The notes under the pieces: model-generated | Databases searched by the model: none | Told to the model about the DNA's origin: nothing | What the model saw: the letters and a program-made list of their open reading frames with translations, nothing else | Program-made: the position numbers and the translations under genes | Part shown: piece by piece, positions 58,104-64,000 of the stretch | Layout: each line of letters begins with the position of its first letter | Position numbering within the stretch: the first letter of the stretch is position 1 | Source of the DNA: CAZYBU01 sp964645775 | GTDB taxonomy: Bacteria > Spirochaetota > UBA4802 > UBA5550 | DNA: 64,000 nucleotides | Assembly: GCA_964645775.1 (NCBI GenBank) | Contig: CAZYBU010000004.1 | Location: forward strand, 1-64,000 | Direction: 5' to 3'

Positions 58104-59798
58104 ATGTCTGAAAGACCTGTAATTATCCAGAGCGACAACACCCTTCTTGTTGAAGTTAACAATCCGGATTTCGAAAATGCGAGAGATGCCATATCTCCAT
58201 TCGCAGAACTTGAGAAGAGCCCGGAGCATATCCACACTTACCGCATTACCCCTCTCTCCCTCTGGAACGCGGCCGCCTCCGGCATGACCTATAACACGAT
58301 TCTGGAACGCCTGAACCAGTATTCCAGGTACGACATCCCGGATATTGTCATTACGACCATACAGGAACAGATGCAGAGGTACGGTCTGATCAAACTGTTT
58401 CGTAAGGGAGAAAACCTGATCCTGGAATGTAATGACCCAATCCTGCTTCGTGAGATTCTTAATGACCGTAAAGTCAGTCAATTTATCGATGATCAGATCG
58501 ACAAAACATCCGCGCGGGTATTACCCAATTACAGGGGGCATATCAAACAGGCCCTGATTAAGATAGGGTTTCCCGTGGAAGATCTCGCCGGTTACGAAAA
58601 GGGAGATCCTTTCCCCCTGGAGCTTTCCGAAACTACATCTCAGGGGCACTCTTTCCATATACGCGATTATCAGCAAAGCGCAATCAGGGCTTTCTACAGG
58701 GGTGGTGGTCCGGAAGGAGGCAGCGGAGTCATCGTTCTACCCTGCGGCGCCGGAAAAACCATCGTGGCCATAGGAATCATGGAGTTCATGCAATCGGAGA
58801 CACTGATACTGGTGACCAACACTGTTGCCCTCCGTCAGTGGAAGCAGGAACTTTTGGATAAAACCGACATCAACGAAGAACAAATAGGCGAATTTTCCGG
58901 TGACCGTAAGGAGATCCGGTCCATTACCATAGCGACCTATAACATTCTTACGTATCGCAAGAATAAAAAAGAAGATTTCACTCACTTTGACATATTCCAG
59001 AAGAAGAACTGGGGACTCATCATATACGACGAGGTTCATCTGCTTCCTGCGCCTGTTTTCAGGATGACATCAGAGATCCAGTCTAAACGAAGACTCGGTC
59101 TTACGGCGACTCTTATCCGTGAAGATGGCCTGGAAACCGATGTTTTCAGTCTCATAGGTCCGAAGAAGTTCGACATGCCCTGGAAGGCCCTGGAGAAATC
59201 ACAGTGGATCGCGGAAGCCATCTGCACGGAGGTACGGGTGGCACTTCCGGATGACCTCAGGTATCAGTATTCCGTTGCCCGGGACAGGGACAAATTCAGG
59301 ATCGCTTCAGAAAACCGCCGTAAGATGGATTTTGTCCGAAAAATCATCAAACGTCACTCCAGCGGGAACATACTGATCATAGGACAATATATCTCCCAGC
59401 TGGAGGAATTTCAGCGGGAATTTTCCTTTCCCATGATAACGGGAAGCACACCTGTTAATGAACGGGAAGAACTTTACAACAGGTTCCGTAACGGGGAGAT
59501 TACCTCACTAATTGTTTCAAAAGTTGCAAATTTTTCCATTGACCTCCCGGACGCCAATGTAGCTATCCAGATTTCCGGAACCTTCGGTTCCCGCCAGGAA
59601 GAAGCCCAGCGTCTTGGACGGATTCTGCGACCGAAGGAAGACGACAACTCTGCCCGCTTTTATACCATCGTAACAGCCAATACCGTGGAAGAGAAGTTCT
59701 CCCATAACCGGCAACTTTTCCTTACAGAACAGGGGTACACCTACATTATTCTGAATGAAGATATGTTCGAGGACGCCTGCCAGGGAGGAAACCTCTAA
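58104..59798 (+). CDS. XPB/Ssl2-type DNA helicase
   Basis: A 564-residue superfamily 2 helicase, homologous to eukaryotic TFIIH subunit XPB and to its bacterial relatives. N-terminal damage-recognition-like region (1-190), Walker A VLPCGAGKTIVAI near 215, DEVH box IIYDEVHLLPA near 310, RED motif inside GLTATLIREDG, and helicase domain 2 with AQRLGRILRPKEDD. Helicases of this type are known in spirochaetes and mycobacteria. Its start has AGGAA six bases ahead. Its stop overlaps the next ATG (TAATG). Confidence 0.92.
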   Translation: MSERPVIIQSDNTLLVEVNNPDFENARDAISPFAELEKSPEHIHTYRITPLSLWNAAASGMTYNTILERLNQYSRYDIPDIVITTIQEQMQRYGLIKLFRKGENLILECNDPILLREILNDRKVSQFIDDQIDKTSARVLPNYRGHIKQALIKIGFPVEDLAGYEKGDPFPLELSETTSQGHSFHIRDYQQSAIRAFYRGGGPEGGSGVIVLPCGAGKTIVAIGIMEFMQSETLILVTNTVALRQWKQELLDKTDINEEQIGEFSGDRKEIRSITIATYNILTYRKNKKEDFTHFDIFQKKNWGLIIYDEVHLLPAPVFRMTSEIQSKRRLGLTATLIREDGLETDVFSLIGPKKFDMPWKALEKSQWIAEAICTEVRVALPDDLRYQYSVARDRDKFRIASENRRKMDFVRKIIKRHSSGNILIIGQYISQLEEFQREFSFPMITGSTPVNEREELYNRFRNGEITSLIVSKVANFSIDLPDANVAIQISGTFGSRQEEAQRLGRILRPKEDDNSARFYTIVTANTVEEKFSHNRQLFLTEQGYTYIILNEDMFEDACQGGNL

Positions 59799-61738
59799 TG
59801 AGAAGAACAATCACGAATCATTTTTTTCCGGTCATTATGCTTTTTCTCCTGCCCCTGTTTCTTATCACTCTCCCATCCTGCACCGGCGAGGCTCATTCGC
59901 CTTCAGGGAATCTGATTATCGATTCTTCAGGACAAGTTCTTCTGGAAGGAGATGCCGGAGGTACCCGAAGGTTCGACAAAGGTTTGCCGGATGAGTACAC
60001 AGCCCGTCTTCTTGCAGGCAGGCAGGATACCCGTATCTGCGCCCTTGAAAAAAAGGGTGTTTATGTACAGAGAGATGGAGAGTGGAAATCCATTTCTCAC
60101 TCCCTTTTCAGAGTCCGTTCAAACTATGAGAATACACGTCGGAAATACAGGCCGGTATCAGCCCTGGCTGTTGATGAAAACAATATGGGAAGAATTATGC
60201 TGGCCACCAAACACGACCTCTACAGAAGTAAAGACTTGGGCCAAAACTGGGAAAGGATTTCTCCCAGAGGTTTAACCAGAAAAACCTATATTACTTCCCT
60301 TGCTTATTCAGGTGAAGATGTCTGGATCGGTACCGCCTACCGGGGAGTCTTCAGGGGAAAGAACAATCGTTTTTATCCTGTCAGGCGGGGCCTGCCTGGC
60401 AGATACTATTCCCGTGAAGTGGTCTTCCATGAAACAATTGAATCCCTGGCCGAAACAGGCAAGGATCGGTATCCCATGGCGGCTGGTCTCGCCTTTGGAG
60501 GTGGAGTTTTCCTTCTTGATGAGAAATCAGAAAAATGGATAAAAGTTAAAGGGGAACCCGCTCAATACAGTCATGTCGCTCTGTCCCACGATTCCGATGA
60601 ACTCTATGTATCCCTTGATTCCTCTCTTTTTCGCCTTAATGACGACCTTTCACTTGAAAAGGTTAAAGATATGAAAGGTAAAAAGGGGAACTTCCGTCTC
60701 GTATCCTTACCGGGTGGATCTACAATTGCGGTCAGGAACGCTTTTGCAGGCTCTCCCGATTTTAAAGGAAATCAGGCCGCAAATCGAAGGGCGATATATA
60801 CCAACGTCTCTGTTATTAATAGAAAATTTGATTACGTCATTAAAACACTTAAGTCGATAGATGGTAATGCTGTTGTAATCGACATGAAAGACGATACGGG
60901 ATATCTCTATTATTCAACGAAACTGAAGCTCGCCAGGGACATCGGCGCCATACGATCCCCTTTGCCGGTTAAGGAAATACTGAAAAAGCTGCATGATCAT
61001 GACATTTATACCATAGCCCGTGTCGTTGTATTCAAGGATCGCCAGCTTTACCGGGCGTGGAACTATAAATACGCCATCCGTAACAGGAACACGGGTGGTC
61101 CCTGGAAAGGCCTCGAGCATGAATACTGGGTCGATCCACATTCCCCTGAAGTACAGAAATACAATGTTAGCGTGGCCAGAGAACTGGAAGAGCTTGGCTT
61201 TGATGAGATACAGTTCGATTATATCCGGTTTCCCAATGATGGTCCCATATGGCTCTGCCGTTTTCCTTATCGAAAAGAGCATGATACCTACCGGTCCGAG
61301 GCCCTTATCGACTTTCTGGAAAGGGCCAAAGACCATCTTGAGATTCCGGTATCCGTGGATATTTACGGATTCAATTCATGGTATAACTTCGGGAACTGGA
61401 TCGGGCAGGACATTGAGGCTTTCTCCCGCGTGGTGGATGCCATCTGTCCCATGGTCTATCCTTCTCACTTCGGGACCACTTTCTACGTTGATGGAGACTG
61501 GAAAACCCGATCATATCGCCTCATCCGGGACGGAGGTATTCGTGGCCGCTATCTTTCCCGGGACCGGGTACCCATTCGCCCCTATCTTCAGTCTTTCAAG
61601 CTCCTTTCACCTACCTATGGTCCCGGATACATCAAGAACCAGGTAAAGGGCGCCCTGGAAAGCGGTTGCAGCGGATACACCTTCTGGAACGCCGGGGGCA
61701 ATTACGGCATGCTTCTCAGGGCCCTATCACGGCCCTGA
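59798..61738 (+). CDS. Lipoprotein with BNR-like propeller and DUF4015 (glycosidase-like) barrel
   Basis: A 646-residue exported protein. The signal peptide ends in a lipobox (LITLPSC, Cys about residue 28), so it is a lipoprotein. Residues about 40-320 form repeated short beta stretches with BNR-like SKDLGQNWERISPRG and a (D/N)RxYPVRRGLP segment. Residues about 325-640 match DUF4015, a putative glycoside-hydrolase TIM barrel: NAVVIDMKDDTGYLYYST, TIARVVVFKDRQLY, GFDEIQFDYIRFPNDG with acidic pair, YPSHFGTTF and the terminal GCSGYTFWNAGGNYG. Starts on the last base of the XPB stop. Substrate unknown; probably acts on envelope glycans. Confidence 0.83.
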   Translation: MRRTITNHFFPVIMLFLLPLFLITLPSCTGEAHSPSGNLIIDSSGQVLLEGDAGGTRRFDKGLPDEYTARLLAGRQDTRICALEKKGVYVQRDGEWKSISHSLFRVRSNYENTRRKYRPVSALAVDENNMGRIMLATKHDLYRSKDLGQNWERISPRGLTRKTYITSLAYSGEDVWIGTAYRGVFRGKNNRFYPVRRGLPGRYYSREVVFHETIESLAETGKDRYPMAAGLAFGGGVFLLDEKSEKWIKVKGEPAQYSHVALSHDSDELYVSLDSSLFRLNDDLSLEKVKDMKGKKGNFRLVSLPGGSTIAVRNAFAGSPDFKGNQAANRRAIYTNVSVINRKFDYVIKTLKSIDGNAVVIDMKDDTGYLYYSTKLKLARDIGAIRSPLPVKEILKKLHDHDIYTIARVVVFKDRQLYRAWNYKYAIRNRNTGGPWKGLEHEYWVDPHSPEVQKYNVSVARELEELGFDEIQFDYIRFPNDGPIWLCRFPYRKEHDTYRSEALIDFLERAKDHLEIPVSVDIYGFNSWYNFGNWIGQDIEAFSRVVDAICPMVYPSHFGTTFYVDGDWKTRSYRLIRDGGIRGRYLSRDRVPIRPYLQSFKLLSPTYGPGYIKNQVKGALESGCSGYTFWNAGGNYGMLLRALSRP

Positions 61739-64000
61739 CAACGGATCCTCCACGGAAAGAACGGCAAAGTCAGATACCTCATCCTCTTCACCTACATTCA
61801 GGAGGCGGACCCCGGCCGTGATTCTTCCCTGGGTCGAGATGTCGCCGGCCAAAAGACGGATCGTCATACCGCTTTTGGAGGTAATGATTATTTCATCATT
61901 ATCGAATACGGAACGTACTCCCTTGGCAGGACCATTTTTACTGGATATCTTGATATAGGTCATCCCCTTACCACCCCTTCCCTTGGTGGAAAAATTTTGG
62001 TAATTAATCCTTTTACCAAAACCTTTTTTTGTTATTACGAACAGGGATGAATTTTTCATGACAACATCAAGATCAACGATCTCATCATCCGCATCAAGAC
62101 GCATACCTATGATCCCTGAAGCGGCTCTTCCCATGGAACGCATCTTTTCCAGATTTGTCCGTAGAATAAGACCTTTCATGGAAGCAAGAACCACATCATC
62201 GTCCTTCTTCACAAGGCGTACATCCACGAGCTCATCGTCTTTCTTAAGGCTGATAGCGATTATTCCGCCCTTTCTCGCGTTTCCAAAATCCCCAATGACG
62301 GTTTTTTTAAGGATACCTTTTTTTGTCACCATACAAAGATAGAGCTCTTCTTCGAAACTGACAGTGGAGCATATGGCAGTTATACGTTCACCACTTGCCA
62401 GATTAATTATCCCCTTCAGCGATTTTCCCCTGCTGTTTTTCGTTGCCTGCGGAATCTCGTAAGCCTTCAGGGCAAACAGTTTACCTTTATTTGAAAAGAG
62501 TAGGATTATATCATGAGTAGAGGCAATGGTCATCATACGGATAAAGTCTTCTTTCTTCGAGCTGAATCCTGTGACACCTTTCCCCCCCCTTCTCTGCTTC
62601 TTGAAACTATCTACCGGTAATCGTCTGATAAAACCATCGTTCGTTATGGAGATAACCATATCCTCTTCAGCGATGAGGTCTTCCATTTCAAAATCCGTGG
62701 ATGTCTCGCCACCTTTAACAATTTCGGTTTTGCGTTCCGTGTTGTATTTTTTCTTAACATCTATCAGCTCATCCTGCACTATACCGAGTATCTTCTTTTC
62801 GCTGGCCAGGATAGCCTTAAGCTCTTTAATGCGCTTTTTGAGTTCCTTCAGTTCATCGACTATCTTTTGTACCTCAAGACTTGTAAGTCTCTGCAGTCTC
62901 ATTTCCAAAATCGCCTTTGCCTGAATTTCAGTAAGCTCAAAGGTCTTCATCAGTTTATCGCCTGCTTCAGAGGCGTCTTTTGATGCCCGGATAATGGCGA
63001 TAACCTCATCAATATTATCCAGGGCAATTTTAAGTCCTTCCAGGATGTGTGCCCGTTCTTCTGCCTTCCTGAGTTCAAACCGGGTCCTTCTGGTTATTAC
63101 ATTCTTTCTGTGATCAACATAATGCTGGATAAGACCCTTAAGATCGAGTATTCGAGGAACTGAATCTACCAGCGAAAGAAGAATAACCCCGTAGGAAGTC
63201 TGAACAGAAGTATGTTTATATAGCTGGTTGATTATAATGTTTGCGTTAGCATCTTTTTTAAGTCCGATAACAATTCTCAGACCACTTCTGTCCGATTCAT
63301 CCCTCAGTTCAGAAATCCCCTCTATCATCTTGTTATTAACAAGATCAGCTATACGGGCGATAAGGGAAGCTTTGTTTACCTGGTAAGGTATCTCATTGAT
63401 AATGATCTGATCTTTTCCCCGAAGTCCTTCTTCAATTTCTATCTTACCCCGTACAGTTATACTACCCCGACCGGTGGTATAAGCCTTGATTATTCCCTCG
63501 GTCCCCATAATAGAAGCTCCAGTTGGAAAATCAGGACCCTTGATATGTTTCATAAGCTGGCGGACCTTGATAGAAGGGTCTTCAATATACGCGATAACAC
63601 CGTCAATTACCTCTCCGAGATTGTGAGGTGGAATCTTGGTAGCCATTCCCACGGCAATACCATCCGATCCATTAACGAGCAAATTCGGAATAGCCGCCGG
63701 AAGAACCTGAGGTTCTTTTCTGGTATCATCAAAATTCGATAGGAAATCGACGGTCTCTTTATCAATATCACGTAGAAGTTCTTCTGCCGCTTTGTCAAGA
63801 CGCGCCTCGGTATACCTGTACGCTGCAGGCGGGTCCCCGTCCACAGAGCCAAAATTTCCCTGGCCATCTATAAGAGGAACACGGAGTGAAAACTCCTGGG
63901 CCATACGCACCATGGTATCGTAAACAGCGCTATCTCCGTGAGGATGAAAGTTACCAATAACCTCACCTACGATCTTGGCTGATTTTACATAGGGACGGTC
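61727..64000 (-). CDS. gyrA: DNA gyrase subunit A, N-terminus outside window
   Basis: The window holds 757 residues and ends at the 3' stop; about 59 N-terminal residues are beyond 64000. HPHGDSAVYD keeps Ser and Asp at the two quinolone-resistance positions (83 and 87 in E. coli), so no resistance substitutions are seen there. The catalytic Tyr is in AAYRYTEARL. The GyrA box KKQRRGGKG and six blades of the C-terminal beta-pinwheel mark it as GyrA and not ParC. The stop overlaps the DUF4015 gene by 12 bases, tail to tail. Nothing in its sequence looks unusual. Confidence 0.96.
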   Translation of the reverse strand, partial: DRPYVKSAKIVGEVIGNFHPHGDSAVYDTMVRMAQEFSLRVPLIDGQGNFGSVDGDPPAAYRYTEARLDKAAEELLRDIDKETVDFLSNFDDTRKEPQVLPAAIPNLLVNGSDGIAVGMATKIPPHNLGEVIDGVIAYIEDPSIKVRQLMKHIKGPDFPTGASIMGTEGIIKAYTTGRGSITVRGKIEIEEGLRGKDQIIINEIPYQVNKASLIARIADLVNNKMIEGISELRDESDRSGLRIVIGLKKDANANIIINQLYKHTSVQTSYGVILLSLVDSVPRILDLKGLIQHYVDHRKNVITRRTRFELRKAEERAHILEGLKIALDNIDEVIAIIRASKDASEAGDKLMKTFELTEIQAKAILEMRLQRLTSLEVQKIVDELKELKKRIKELKAILASEKKILGIVQDELIDVKKKYNTERKTEIVKGGETSTDFEMEDLIAEEDMVISITNDGFIRRLPVDSFKKQRRGGKGVTGFSSKKEDFIRMMTIASTHDIILLFSNKGKLFALKAYEIPQATKNSRGKSLKGIINLASGERITAICSTVSFEEELYLCMVTKKGILKKTVIGDFGNARKGGIIAISLKKDDELVDVRLVKKDDDVVLASMKGLILRTNLEKMRSMGRAASGIIGMRLDADDEIVDLDVVMKNSSLFVITKKGFGKRINYQNFSTKGRGGKGMTYIKISSKNGPAKGVRSVFDNDEIIITSKSGMTIRLLAGDISTQGRITAGVRLLNVGEEDEVSDFAVLSVEDPLSGP

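Noticed and set aside
1..64000. CRISPR arrays, tRNA or rRNA genes, insertion sequences, prophage
   Set aside because: None was recognisable by eye; no regular spacer arrays, transposase motifs or tRNA cloverleafs were found. Missed small RNAs cannot be excluded.

Overview
The window looks like a chromosomal segment of a spirochaete-type bacterium (Spirochaetota). This is inferred from gene content, not from a search. Pointers are a bacterial XPB-type helicase, a FAD/Fe-S oxidase of the DUF3683 type, a TelA/XpaC pair, many STAS and phosphatase (SpoIIE-type) regulators, a CheB-CheR-PAS protein, a DUF4015-type lipoprotein and a split between a short lysS-DUF368-recD run and small operons. No rRNA, tRNA, CRISPR array, insertion sequence or prophage was seen. 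Genes are dense and almost all look like ordinary chromosomal genes. Recognisable promoters have TTGACx and TATAAT-like boxes 16 or 17 bases apart.

Layout. 1-760 (+): end of purH, then a YjbQ-family gene. 757-7001 (-): a long run of a membrane phosphatase, STAS protein, pth, XpaC/TelA, a DJ-1 protein, a cNMP-binding protein and a basic membrane protein. 7204-12390 (+): lysS, DUF368 transporter-like gene, recD, metallo-hydrolase. 12392-12721 (-): lone STAS. 12937-20068 (+): PTS IIA, ruvB, a 1224-residue FAD/Fe-S oxidoreductase and two exported proteins. 20059-21099 (-): Zn-phospholipase-C-like protein. 21244-27734 (+): a tightly packed five-gene unit of a cobalamin-binding CarH-like sensor, histidine kinase, response regulator, MuiA-like protein and pyruvate kinase. 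27731-30783 (-): GGDEF protein, TPR protein, unknown, ruvA. 30880-35920 (+): dut, rnj, uppP, ftsK. 35913-40031 (-): DinG-type helicase, OmpR-type regulator, stand-alone DbpA domain protein, methyltransferase. 40088-40483 (+): second YjbQ. 40474-48391 (-): DUF4234 protein, acidic-repeat zinc-ribbon protein, YgiQ radical SAM enzyme, a decayed histidine kinase, CheB-CheR-PAS protein. 48585-49568 (+): toroid-fold protein. 49558-57131 (-): surE, TPR, STAS, FGGY kinase, STAS, anti-sigma-type ATPase, small membrane protein, SpoIIE phosphatase, outer-membrane protein. 57334-61738 (+): GT2-like protein, XPB helicase, DUF4015 lipoprotein. 61727-64000 (-): gyrA, 5' end outside the window.

How things fit together. 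Signalling is the theme: four STAS proteins, one complete phosphatase/ATPase/STAS partner-switching set, a B12-sensor two-component set, a diguanylate cyclase, a CheB-CheR-PAS protein and an atypical OmpR regulator. DNA repair and recombination genes are scattered among them (recD, ruvA, ruvB, dinG-like, XPB, dut, ftsK, gyrA). The most interesting items are the probable light- or B12-responsive operon at 21185-27734, the FtsK that lacks any membrane domain, the stand-alone DbpA RNA-binding protein with a strong promoter and a perfect 16-bp palindrome, the acidic repeat protein, the decaying kinase gene, and the fact that seven of eight convergent gene pairs overlap at their 3' ends, leaving no room for ordinary terminators.
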